Of a stretch of 5,433 bases of DNA, positions 1 to 5,433 are shown piece after piece. Every line of letters starts with the position of its first letter. Within the stretch, counting starts at the first letter, position 1. The position numbers and the translations under genes were made by a program. Below the pieces are notes generated by a model that worked only from the letters and a program-made list of their open reading frames with translations, ran no database searches and was not told where the DNA came from. The stretch comes from Actinomycetes bacterium (GTDB lineage Bacteria; Actinomycetota; Acidimicrobiia; Acidimicrobiales; RAAP-2): positions 1 to 5,433 of the forward strand of contig JAJYPU010000132.1 of NCBI GenBank assembly GCA_021795095.1. Reading direction: 5' to 3'.

Positions 1-1
1 A

Positions 2-568
2 TCAGAAGTCCCGACTGACCAACTTCAAGGTGTTGCGGTCGGTGTGCATGATGATGGTCGGCCACTTCTTGTGCTCGATGACCGAGGTCTCGTCATAGGA
101 GTAGGTGTCGTCGGTGACGGTGACCGTGACGTCGAAGCGGGTCGTCTTGGCGAGGTCGTCGAGGTACTTGTTCGACAGGATGCCGTAGGTGTTCGAACCG
201 AGGACGGCCTCGAGCTGGAAGGTGGTGGCGTCGGCCTCGGCCGTGCCCCCGGCGATCAACGTCGATGCCCGCGGGATCATGAAGCAGCGCATGACCTGCT
301 TGGCGGCGGCGTCCCACATCCAGTAGCCGATCTCGGTGTGGAAGGGGTTGTCCTGGCCCGCGCGGTAGGCCGACATGCGGTAGTCGAGTCCGTAGAGGTG
401 CTGCTCGCCGTTATCCACTGGTCCGAAGGGCTTGAAGACCACCGTCTCGCGGTAGGGAGTCTCATCGATCTTGCCTTCTTCGTTGTGGTACGAGACGTCC
501 AGTCCGTCCCACCCCGACTCCCACGTTCCCACGAGTCCGCCGAGCGGGCCCCACTCCTCGTACGCCAT
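2..568 (-). CDS. Heme-binding beta-barrel (nitrobindin/FABP-like) protein
   Basis: Complete 188-residue protein, ATG at 566-568 and TGA at 2-4. It resembles the bacterial 'FABP family / heme-binding beta-barrel' proteins related to nitrobindin and the THAP4 C-terminal domain. The N-terminus reads GPLGGLVGTWESGWDG (residues 7-22), a degenerate form of the family's G-x-W-x-G-x-G-x-G opening strand: two of the glycines are Ser18 and Trp20. Residues 77-86 (FHTEIGYWMWD region) match the conserved H-x-E-x-G-Y/F-x strand, and IPRASTLIAGGTA (98-110) and the C-terminal HTDRNTLKL (175-183) are typical of this subgroup. There is no signal peptide or membrane segment, so it should be cytosolic. Nitrobindins bind ferric heme through a C-terminal histidine and act on nitric oxide or peroxynitrite. 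His175 is the natural candidate ligand here, but that is inferred. The start is supported by GGAGGAA just upstream. It lies 27 nt after the DUF2510 gene on the same strand, so co-transcription is likely. Family assignment is fairly sure; heme binding and function are not shown. Confidence 0.85.
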   Translation of the reverse strand: MAYEEWGPLGGLVGTWESGWDGLDVSYHNEEGKIDETPYRETVVFKPFGPVDNGEQHLYGLDYRMSAYRAGQDNPFHTEIGYWMWDAAAKQVMRCFMIPRASTLIAGGTAEADATTFQLEAVLGSNTYGILSNKYLDDLAKTTRFDVTVTVTDDTYSYDETSVIEHKKWPTIIMHTDRNTLKLVSRDF

Positions 569-570
569 AG

Positions 571-577
571 TTCCTCC
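571..577 (-). promoter_or_regulatory. Shine-Dalgarno site of the heme-binding barrel gene
   Basis: Read on the minus strand, the sequence is GGAGGAA, with GGAGG four bases before the ATG at 566-568. This strong match fixes the start codon of the 188-residue protein. The site sits inside the 27-nt gap after the DUF2510 stop codon, which fits translation of a second cistron without its own promoter. Confidence 0.8.
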
Positions 578-595
578 GGTTCGTCCGTCGTCATA

Positions 596-1201
596 CTACG
601 TGCCAGCGCTCGCCGAGCCAATCCGACGCGCTTGGAGCTCCCCCAGGTTCGAGGCCTGAACGAGGGCGATGAACGCGGGGATCACGGCGAGCCAGGGCTG
701 GTCGTGGAGTTGCGAGACGAAGAGCGCGAGCAGGACGGCTTCGCCGAGCACGCGACGCTGCGCGAGCGTCGGGCCGTGGAGCTGGCTGGTCACGAGTGCA
801 CTGACGTAGAGCACGTTGATGGCGGGGATGACCGCGAGGGCGAGCGTCCCGCCGAGGGCCCGGGCCGCCACGGCGTAAAGCACGGTCGCGAGGATGAGCA
901 GCGCCACCGCCAGGTTCGAGGCGCTGAGCGCGAACCACCGAGGCGACGGTTGGGCGGTGCCGGGCCAGTGGGCGAGCGTGCTCGCGAGCAGGCCGAGTCC
1001 GGCGAAGAACGCTACGACACCGGCGCGGGTAACCCGTCGCAGCGCCACGGCATCCCCCACGGCGTCGACGGTCGGGACGCGTTCGCCGAAGGGTCGGGTC
1101 ACCGCCGTCCACTCGTGACCGTTCCAGACCCGCCAGGACCGCGAACCGCCCGGATCGGGGTACCACCCCGGGGGCACCGTCTGGTTCACCGTCGGGGACA
1201 C
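596..1201 (-). CDS. DUF2510 domain multi-pass membrane protein
   Basis: Complete 201-residue protein, GTG at 1199-1201 and TAG at 596-598. Residues 10-37 carry an intact DUF2510 module: PPGWYPDPGG, then the R-x-W-x-G-x-x-W pattern (RVWNGHEWT, residues 24-32). This short Trp-rich cytoplasmic motif is found almost only in actinobacteria, usually fused to membrane segments, and its function is unknown. After a short linker come about four or five hydrophobic helices, roughly residues 59-77, 89-112, 117-139, 150-164 and 168-184. The tail is short and polar. A GGGAG on the minus strand (1211-1215) lies 9 nt before the GTG and supports this start; in-frame GTG codons at residues 5 and 9 are alternatives but lack a comparable site. 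It is the first gene of a probable two-gene minus-strand operon with the heme-binding barrel, and is transcribed divergently from the aldehyde dehydrogenase. No substrate or transport function can be read from the sequence. Confidence 0.85.
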   Translation of the reverse strand: MSPTVNQTVPPGWYPDPGGSRSWRVWNGHEWTAVTRPFGERVPTVDAVGDAVALRRVTRAGVVAFFAGLGLLASTLAHWPGTAQPSPRWFALSASNLAVALLILATVLYAVAARALGGTLALAVIPAINVLYVSALVTSQLHGPTLAQRRVLGEAVLLALFVSQLHDQPWLAVIPAFIALVQASNLGELQARRIGSASAGT

Positions 1202-1232
1202 CGGGATAGTCTCCCATAGGAGGGGGTAGCGA
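1202..1232. promoter_or_regulatory. 31-bp divergent intergenic region with possible plus-strand promoter
   Basis: This gap separates two GTG starts on opposite strands, so promoters for both genes must lie here or within the opposite coding sequence. A weak plus-strand pair is visible: TTCACC at 1185-1190 and TAGTCT at 1207-1212 with a 16-bp spacer. The upstream half lies inside the DUF2510 coding region. The match is poor, so it is a candidate only. No convincing minus-strand promoter is seen. Short inverted repeats overlap in this gap (GGGA-N5-TCCC at 1203-1215 and CTCC-N4-GGAG at 1211-1222). Confidence 0.3.
1218..1223 (+). promoter_or_regulatory. Shine-Dalgarno site of the aldehyde dehydrogenase gene
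   Basis: A perfect AGGAGG, continued by a G run, lies 9 nt before the GTG at 1233-1235. It decides the non-ATG start of this gene. It is also one arm of a short potential hairpin (CTCC-CATA-GGAG, 1211-1222) that could partly mask it in the mRNA. Confidence 0.8.
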
Positions 1233-2972
1233 GTGCAACCACGAGGAGCCGCAGCACCGACGTCGGGTCAGCAGGACCACATCTCGTTGGACACGGCGGC
1301 GCTTGACGGCGTCGTCGGTGAGGTCCGAGCGCACCGCGACGACTGGGCGCGGCGTACGGCGCTCGAACGCGCGACCATCCTCGAGCGGATCGCTCGCGAC
1401 ACGGTCGCCGTCGCCGAAGACTGGAACGACGCCGCCTGTCGGGCCAAGGGCTACGACCCGCAGGGACCCGAGGGTGGCGAGGAGCTCTTCAGCGGAATCG
1501 GGACGTTCGTGCGCTTGGTGCAGGCGCTGCGCCGTTCGATGCTGGATATCGCGAAGTCTGGTCGGCCCGAGTACCCCGGTCCAGTCCGTCACCGACCCGG
1601 CGGGCGCATCAGCGTCCAGGTCATGCCGACGTCGGGATTCGATCGTGTGCTCTACGCCGGGGTGACCGGCGAGGTCTGGATGGAGCCCGGTGTCGACGAG
1701 GCCGAGGTGCGAGCGACGCAAGCCGGCGCCTGCTCGGACCCGATGGGCTACGCCGGGGTCTCGCTGGTGCTCGCCGCGGGCAACGTGGCGAGCCTCGGAC
1801 CGCGCGACGTGCTCACCAAGCTCTTCGGTAACGGCAAGGTCGTCGTTCTGAAGGCCAATCCCGTCAACGACTACCTCGTGCCCTACTGGGAACGGGCGCT
1901 CGCGGCGTTGATCGAACCGGGCTACCTGCGCATCGTGTCCGGCGGGGCTCGCGTCGGCGCCTACCTGACCACGCACCCCGGGATCGACGACGTGCACGTG
2001 ACCGGGTCGGACAAGACCCACGACGCGATCGTCTTCGGTGTGGGTGATGAGGGCGCTCGTCGCAAGGCGAGCAACGAGCCGCTCCTCGACAAACCCGTGA
2101 CCTGCGAGCTCGGCAACGTCTCGCCGGTCGTGATCGTGCCGGGCGAGTGGACGGCCAGGGAACTCGCCTACCAAGCGCGCCACGTCGCCACGATGCTCGC
2201 CAACAACGCCGGTTTCAACTGTCTGAGCCCTCGCGTGTTGGTCACCCACGCGGGCTGGGCGCAACGCGATGCGTTCCTCGAGCAGCTCGAGATGGTCTTT
2301 TCGAGTCTGACCCCCCGGCGCGCCTACTACCCTGGGGCCTTCGAGCGTCGCGCGGCCTTCCTCGAGGCGCACCCCGACGCCCACGAGATCGGCGTTGCCG
2401 AAGAGGGTGCCATGCCCTGGACGCTGATCGTCGGCGTCGACCCGGCGGACCGCGACGACGTGAGCTTGAACGTTGAGGCCTTCTGTGCGCTCTTGAGCGA
2501 GACCGCGCTCGAGGCCGATTCGACCGTCGAGTTCATCGACCGCGCCGTCGACTTCTGCAACGACGTCGTCTGGGGCACGCTCTCGATGACCATGCTCGTG
2601 GACCCGCGCACCTTGGCCGAGGGCACCGTCGGCGCGGCGGTCGACCGTGCGGTGGCCAATCTGCGCTACGGCTCGATCGGCGTGAACGCCTGGCACGCCC
2701 TCAGCTTCGTGTTCGCGACCACCTCGTGGGGTGCCTACCCCGGCCACGACGCCACGGATATCCAGTCCGGACGTGGCGCGGTGGGCAATGCCTTCCTCTT
2801 CGCCAAACCCCAGAAGTCGGTGGTGCGCGGCCCCTTCGTCGCCACGCCCGAGCCCGCGTGGTTCGCGACGAACCCGAACGCCGGCAAGGTCATGCGACGA
2901 CTGCTCGCCTTCGAGGCCGACCCGTCGTGGTGGAAGGTGCCCGGTCTAGTGCGCGCCGCGATGAAGCACTGA
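1233..2972 (+). CDS. Divergent aldehyde dehydrogenase superfamily protein (substrate unknown)
   Basis: Complete 579-residue protein, GTG start and TGA at 2970-2972. The fold is recognisable as NAD(P)-dependent aldehyde dehydrogenase, which oxidises an aldehyde through a cysteine thiohemiacetal. Landmarks in order: AAGN (181-184) in place of the usual P-W-N; VVVLKANP (203-210) with the cofactor-binding lysine at 207; VTGSD (257-261) for the cofactor loop; CELGNVSP (291-298) with general base Glu292; FNCLSPRVLV (328-337) with nucleophile Cys330; NVEAF (413-417) with the second cofactor glutamate at 416; and IGVNAW (482-487) near the active-site exit. Glu292 and Cys330 are 38 residues apart, close to the canonical 34. 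It is longer than typical ALDHs (about 480-500), with extra N-terminal sequence and a C-terminal tail rich in Trp and Arg (about 540-579). The usual ELGGK motif is ELGNV here, so it belongs to a divergent branch and could equally be an acyl-CoA reductase-like enzyme. No signal peptide is seen. It appears monocistronic: a divergent gene lies upstream and a hairpin follows the stop. The superfamily is confident; the substrate is unassigned. Confidence 0.88.
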   Translation: MQPRGAAAPTSGQQDHISLDTAALDGVVGEVRAHRDDWARRTALERATILERIARDTVAVAEDWNDAACRAKGYDPQGPEGGEELFSGIGTFVRLVQALRRSMLDIAKSGRPEYPGPVRHRPGGRISVQVMPTSGFDRVLYAGVTGEVWMEPGVDEAEVRATQAGACSDPMGYAGVSLVLAAGNVASLGPRDVLTKLFGNGKVVVLKANPVNDYLVPYWERALAALIEPGYLRIVSGGARVGAYLTTHPGIDDVHVTGSDKTHDAIVFGVGDEGARRKASNEPLLDKPVTCELGNVSPVVIVPGEWTARELAYQARHVATMLANNAGFNCLSPRVLVTHAGWAQRDAFLEQLEMVFSSLTPRRAYYPGAFERRAAFLEAHPDAHEIGVAEEGAMPWTLIVGVDPADRDDVSLNVEAFCALLSETALEADSTVEFIDRAVDFCNDVVWGTLSMTMLVDPRTLAEGTVGAAVDRAVANLRYGSIGVNAWHALSFVFATTSWGAYPGHDATDIQSGRGAVGNAFLFAKPQKSVVRGPFVATPEPAWFATNPNAGKVMRRLLAFEADPSWWKVPGLVRAAMKH

Positions 2973-2973
2973 C

Positions 2974-3004
2974 CCGGCGAACGCCAAGCGGGCCCCTTCG
3001 CCGG
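2974..3004 (+). terminator. GC-rich hairpin just after the aldehyde dehydrogenase stop
   Basis: CCGGCGAA at 2974-2981 is a perfect reverse complement of TTCGCCGG at 2997-3004, giving an 8-bp stem. Inside the 15-nt loop, GCC (2983-2985) can pair with GGC (2991-2993) to extend it. The stem begins one base after the TGA at 2970-2972. There is no T-run afterwards, so it is not a classical intrinsic terminator, but U-tract-poor hairpins after stop codons are common in GC-rich actinobacteria. Its place between the dehydrogenase and the protease suggests it separates their transcripts. Confidence 0.6.
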
Positions 3005-3032
3005 TACGCCGCCCGAAGTGACGGCGACGGTC

Positions 3033-3038
3033 TACCCT
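3033..3038 (+). promoter_or_regulatory. Candidate -10 element for a leaderless protease transcript
   Basis: TACCCT fits the actinobacterial TANNNT -10 pattern and lies 6 nt before the GTG at 3045-3047. At that distance transcription would start at or next to the start codon, giving a leaderless mRNA, which is common in actinobacteria. No clear -35 hexamer is seen about 17 bp upstream, and no Shine-Dalgarno sequence precedes either candidate GTG. That absence is consistent with leaderless translation but does not prove it. Confidence 0.45.
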
Positions 3039-3044
3039 GGCGAC

Positions 3045-4193
3045 GTGTCGTGGGTTGACGTCGTCATCGTCGGGTTGGCGCTCCTCGCGGGGGTGCGAGG
3101 GTTCGCGGTCGGCGCCCTGCGCCAAGTCGGCGCCATCCTCGGGTTCCTCGTCGGCTTCTTCGCGGGTACCGCGCTCGCCCCGTCGTGGTCGTCCCATCTC
3201 ACACACGGGGCGTGGCGTCCCGCGGTCGCGCTCGTCATCGTGTTCATCGGCGCGGCCGTTGGCTCATCACTCGGCTCGTGGCTCGGCGGACTCGCCCACG
3301 GCACCGCGCGTGTCTTGCACCTGGGGACGCTCGACCGCGCGGTGGGCGCCGTGGTGGGCGCCGCGGGCGCGATCTTCTCCAGCTGGCTGATCGCCGGGCT
3401 CGTCGCGACCGTGGCGTGGGGGTCGATCGCGAGCGCGATCCAGGGCTCGGCGGTGCTTCGCACGCTCAACGCGGTCTTACCCCCCGTCCCGGCTATCGAG
3501 AGCCGGGTCCAGGTGCTCTTGCGCAACGCCGACCTGCCCAACGTCTTTGCGACGGTGATCGCGCCCAGCGTACCGAGCGGTCCGGTGCACCTCGGGGCCC
3601 TGCGCGCACCGGTCGCCCAGCCGGCGTCGGTCTTGAAGGTGCTCGCCTCAGGCGGCTGTCCGCTCAACCACGAGGGTACGGGATTCGTCGTTTCCCCCCA
3701 CGAGGTCGTGACCAATGCCCACGTCGTGGCCGGATCCCGGTCGGTGACGGTGGGCGGACTGCACGCGACGGTGGCGCTCTTCGACCCCCGCGACGACCTC
3801 GCGGTGCTGCGGGTCCCCGGACTCGCAGAGCCGGCGTTGCGCCTGCGGTCGGTGCGCGTCGTGCCCGGCACGCCAGCGCGGGTTGTCGGCTACCCGCTCG
3901 ACGGCCCGCGAACCCTCGCGCCCGCCCAGCTGCGCGGGTCGATCACCGGAATCGGTCGCGACATCTACAACCAGGACCTGCTCACGCGCACCTACCTCGT
4001 GGTGGCCGCACAGATCTCACCGGGCAACTCGGGCAGCCCGGTCCTCGTCGGGGCGAGCGTCGCCGGGGTCATCGTCTCTAAGTCGCTGAGCGAGCCTCAG
4101 ATCGCCTACGCGATACCGGCCGGCGTGGTCGAGCACGCGCTCGCCCGGGTCCGCCCCAACGCGAGCGTCGGGACCCAAGGATGCGTGGGCTGA
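3045..4193 (+). CDS. marP: MarP-like membrane-anchored serine protease (CvpA + trypsin-like)
   Basis: A 382-residue protein from GTG 3045; an in-frame GTG at 3018 would add nine residues. I prefer 3045 because SWVDVVIVGLALLAG then matches the start of mycobacterial MarP, and a -10-like TACCCT lies just upstream. Counting from 3018, four transmembrane helices lie near 12-32, 36-55, 67-92 and 107-135, forming a CvpA/colicin V production domain. A linker leads to an extracytoplasmic chymotrypsin-fold protease with triad His235 (TNAHVVAG), Asp260 (DDLAVL) and Ser338 (SPGNSGSP). Cys214 and the near-terminal Cys389 sit where MarP has its activity-controlling disulfide (Cys214-Cys395, as I recall). 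MarP (Rv3671c) protects M. tuberculosis from acid and oxidative stress, acting in the periplasm. The serine motif is GNSGSP rather than MarP's GDSGGP. It converges on gabT with only 4 bp between stop codons. Architecture and triad are certain; orthology and an acid-resistance role are inferred. Confidence 0.88.
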   Translation: MSWVDVVIVGLALLAGVRGFAVGALRQVGAILGFLVGFFAGTALAPSWSSHLTHGAWRPAVALVIVFIGAAVGSSLGSWLGGLAHGTARVLHLGTLDRAVGAVVGAAGAIFSSWLIAGLVATVAWGSIASAIQGSAVLRTLNAVLPPVPAIESRVQVLLRNADLPNVFATVIAPSVPSGPVHLGALRAPVAQPASVLKVLASGGCPLNHEGTGFVVSPHEVVTNAHVVAGSRSVTVGGLHATVALFDPRDDLAVLRVPGLAEPALRLRSVRVVPGTPARVVGYPLDGPRTLAPAQLRGSITGIGRDIYNQDLLTRTYLVVAAQISPGNSGSPVLVGASVAGVIVSKSLSEPQIAYAIPAGVVEHALARVRPNASVGTQGCVG

Positions 4194-4200
4194 TCGATCA
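4191..4200. repeat. 10-bp palindrome made of two convergent stop codons
   Basis: TGATCGATCA is a perfect palindrome. Its left TGA ends the protease gene and its right TCA is the TGA of gabT on the other strand. Only TCGA separates the stops, so there is no room for a terminator between the genes, and any termination must occur inside the opposing coding region. The symmetry may be coincidental, because two facing TGA codons already supply most of it. Confidence 0.6.
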
Positions 4201-5433
4201 GACCGCCGCGTGCACGGCGTCGGCCAACACGTTGAGGCCGTCCTCGAGCTGCGCGTCGGTGATGACGAGTGGGGGCAGCAAGCGGATGACGTTGCCGAAC
4301 GTCCCGCAGGCCAGCGCGATGACGCCCTGCTGGTTGCAGTAGTTGACGATCGCCTTGGCCGCCGCGGCGTTGGGTTCGGCGGTGCCGGGATTGACGAGTT
4401 CGATGGCCTGCATCGCACCGCGACCGCGGACGTCGCCGATGATCGAGACCTCGCCCGCCAGGGCGTTCAACCGCGCCGAGACCGTCTCACCGATGGCGCG
4501 GGCCCGAGCCGGGAGGTCGCGGTCGCGCATCGTGCGAATCGTCGCCAAGGCGGCGGCCGCGGCGACCGGGTTGCCACCGTAGGTGCCGCCGAGTCCACCC
4601 TCGTGGACGGCGTTCATGAGTTCGGCCCGCCCGGTGACCGCGGCGAGCGGCATGCCGCCCGCGAGCCCCTTCGCCGTCGTGACGAGGTCGGGGATGACGC
4701 CGTCGTGTTCGATGGCGAACCAGGACCCGGTGCGGCAGAAGCCCGCCTGGATCTCATCGGCGATGAAGACCGCGCCGTTGGCGGTCGTCCACGCTGAGAG
4801 CGCCGCGAGGAAGCCGTCGGCGGGCACGATGAAGCCGCCCTCACCCTGGATCGGCTCGATGAGCAGCGCGGCCACGTTGTGCGCGCCGACCTGGGACTCG
4901 ATCTCGGCAATGGCGCGCGCGGCGGCCTCGGGGCCGCTCAGCCCGTCGCGGAACGGGTAGCTCATCGGGACGCGGTAGACCTCGGGCGCGAAGGGTCCGA
5001 AGTGCTCCTTGTAGGGCATGTTCTTCGCGGTGAGCGCCATGGTCAGGTTGGTTCGGCCGTGGTAGGCGTGATCGAAGACGACTACCGCTTGACGACCGGT
5101 GGCGAGGCGCGCCACCTTGATGGCGTTCTCGACGGCCTCGGAGCCGGAGTTGAAGAGCGCCGAGGTCTTGGCGTGGGTGCCGGGGGTGAGCGCGGCGAGC
5201 TCCTCGCAGACCGCGACGTACTCCTCGTAGGGCGCGACCATGAAGCAGGTGTGGGTGAAGTCGGCGACCTGCTGGGAGACGGCTTCGATGACCTCGGGCA
5301 CGGCGTGACCGATCGAGGTGACCGCGATCCCCGAGCCGAGGTCCAAGAGCAGGTTGCCATCGACGTCGAGGAGCATCGCGCCCTCGCCGCGTTCGATGTA
5401 GACGGGGAAACCCGTCGAAAGTCCGGCGCTCAC
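4198..5433 (-). CDS. gabT: 4-aminobutyrate aminotransferase GabT (5' end cut off by window)
   Basis: The visible 411 residues end at TGA 4198-4200 and run to the right edge. The edge codon is GTG, but it is probably an internal valine: mycobacterial GabT (about 449 residues) has some 30 more N-terminal residues before this point. GabT is a PLP-dependent class III aminotransferase that moves the GABA amino group to 2-oxoglutarate, giving succinate semialdehyde and glutamate in the cytoplasm. In visible numbering: NSGSEAVENA (95-104) binds the PLP phosphate; HAYHGR (122-127) includes the arginine matching E. coli Arg141; EPIQGEGGF (193-201) includes Glu198, matching Glu211; IADE (224-227) includes Asp226, which holds the pyridine nitrogen; TTAKG (252-256) includes the Schiff-base Lys255; GGTYGGNP (282-289) and IRLLPPL (383-389) with Arg384, matching Arg398, complete the site. 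The strings FTHTCFMV and FGPFAPE are shared with mycobacterial GabT and argue against acetylornithine or ornithine aminotransferase. No gabD is visible; upstream genes lie outside the window. Confidence 0.93.
   Translation of the reverse strand: MSAGLSTGFPVYIERGEGAMLLDVDGNLLLDLGSGIAVTSIGHAVPEVIEAVSQQVADFTHTCFMVAPYEEYVAVCEELAALTPGTHAKTSALFNSGSEAVENAIKVARLATGRQAVVVFDHAYHGRTNLTMALTAKNMPYKEHFGPFAPEVYRVPMSYPFRDGLSGPEAAARAIAEIESQVGAHNVAALLIEPIQGEGGFIVPADGFLAALSAWTTANGAVFIADEIQAGFCRTGSWFAIEHDGVIPDLVTTAKGLAGGMPLAAVTGRAELMNAVHEGGLGGTYGGNPVAAAAALATIRTMRDRDLPARARAIGETVSARLNALAGEVSIIGDVRGRGAMQAIELVNPGTAEPNAAAAKAIVNYCNQQGVIALACGTFGNVIRLLPPLVITDAQLEDGLNVLADAVHAAV

Noticed and set aside
44..1219. A 391-codon plus-strand open frame opposite the heme-binding barrel and DUF2510 genes.
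   Set aside because: It covers two well-supported genes on the other strand, shows no family motif, and has the Arg/Gly/Glu/Val composition of a GC-rich shadow frame.
1213..1238. A minus-strand promoter for the DUF2510 gene with TTGCAC (1233-1238) and TATGGG (1213-1218).
   Set aside because: The spacer is only 14 bp and the -10 lacks the final T, so it does not fit a usable promoter.
591..2747. A 718-codon open frame on the minus strand opposite the aldehyde dehydrogenase.
   Set aside because: Its translation is low-complexity (Arg, Asp, Gly, His, Val) with no recognisable domain, and it runs across both the dehydrogenase and the DUF2510 gene in another frame. Long antisense open frames are expected at this GC content.
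1233..2972. Calling the aldehyde dehydrogenase GabD (succinate semialdehyde dehydrogenase) because gabT is nearby.
   Set aside because: It is on the opposite strand, separated by the protease gene, and its motifs and length do not match GabD.
4017..4797. Open frames overlapping the 3' ends of the protease and gabT on both strands (4017-4418 minus, 4210-4797 plus).
   Set aside because: They are out of frame with the two real genes, have biased composition, and show no domain or ribosome site.

Overview
The window is chromosomal DNA from a GC-rich bacterium (about two thirds G+C by eye). The gene content points to Actinomycetota: a DUF2510 membrane protein, a MarP-type CvpA/trypsin-like membrane protease and a GabT very close to the mycobacterial enzyme. 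Acidimicrobiia or a relative is possible, but that is a guess. There are five protein genes, packed with almost no intergenic space. I see no RNA gene, mobile element, CRISPR array or phage gene.

Layout. On the minus strand at the left, a DUF2510 multi-pass membrane protein (1201 down to 596) is followed after 27 nt by a small heme-binding beta-barrel (nitrobindin/FABP-like) protein (568 down to 2), probably as a two-gene operon. A 31-bp divergent gap separates it from a plus-strand gene for a divergent 579-residue aldehyde dehydrogenase superfamily protein (1233-2972). A perfect 8-bp GC-rich inverted repeat starts one base after that stop codon and looks like a transcription terminator. Next, also on plus, is a MarP-like serine protease (best start 3045, end 4193) whose GTG codon is preceded by a -10-like hexamer at the distance expected for a leaderless transcript. 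The protease converges on a minus-strand gabT (4-aminobutyrate aminotransferase), whose stop codon lies 4 bp away. The gabT 5' end is cut off by the right edge of the window.

How the genes relate. There is no obvious single pathway. GabT belongs to GABA catabolism. The aldehyde dehydrogenase is not recognisably GabD, and it is separated from gabT by the protease and lies on the opposite strand, so I do not pair them. The protease is probably an envelope-stress or pH-homeostasis factor, by analogy with mycobacterial MarP. The heme-binding barrel and the DUF2510 protein are likely co-transcribed but of unknown role. I found no convincing previously undescribed system. The most useful points are the terminator plus leaderless-promoter arrangement before the protease, the conserved disulfide pair in that protease, and the unusual aldehyde dehydrogenase.
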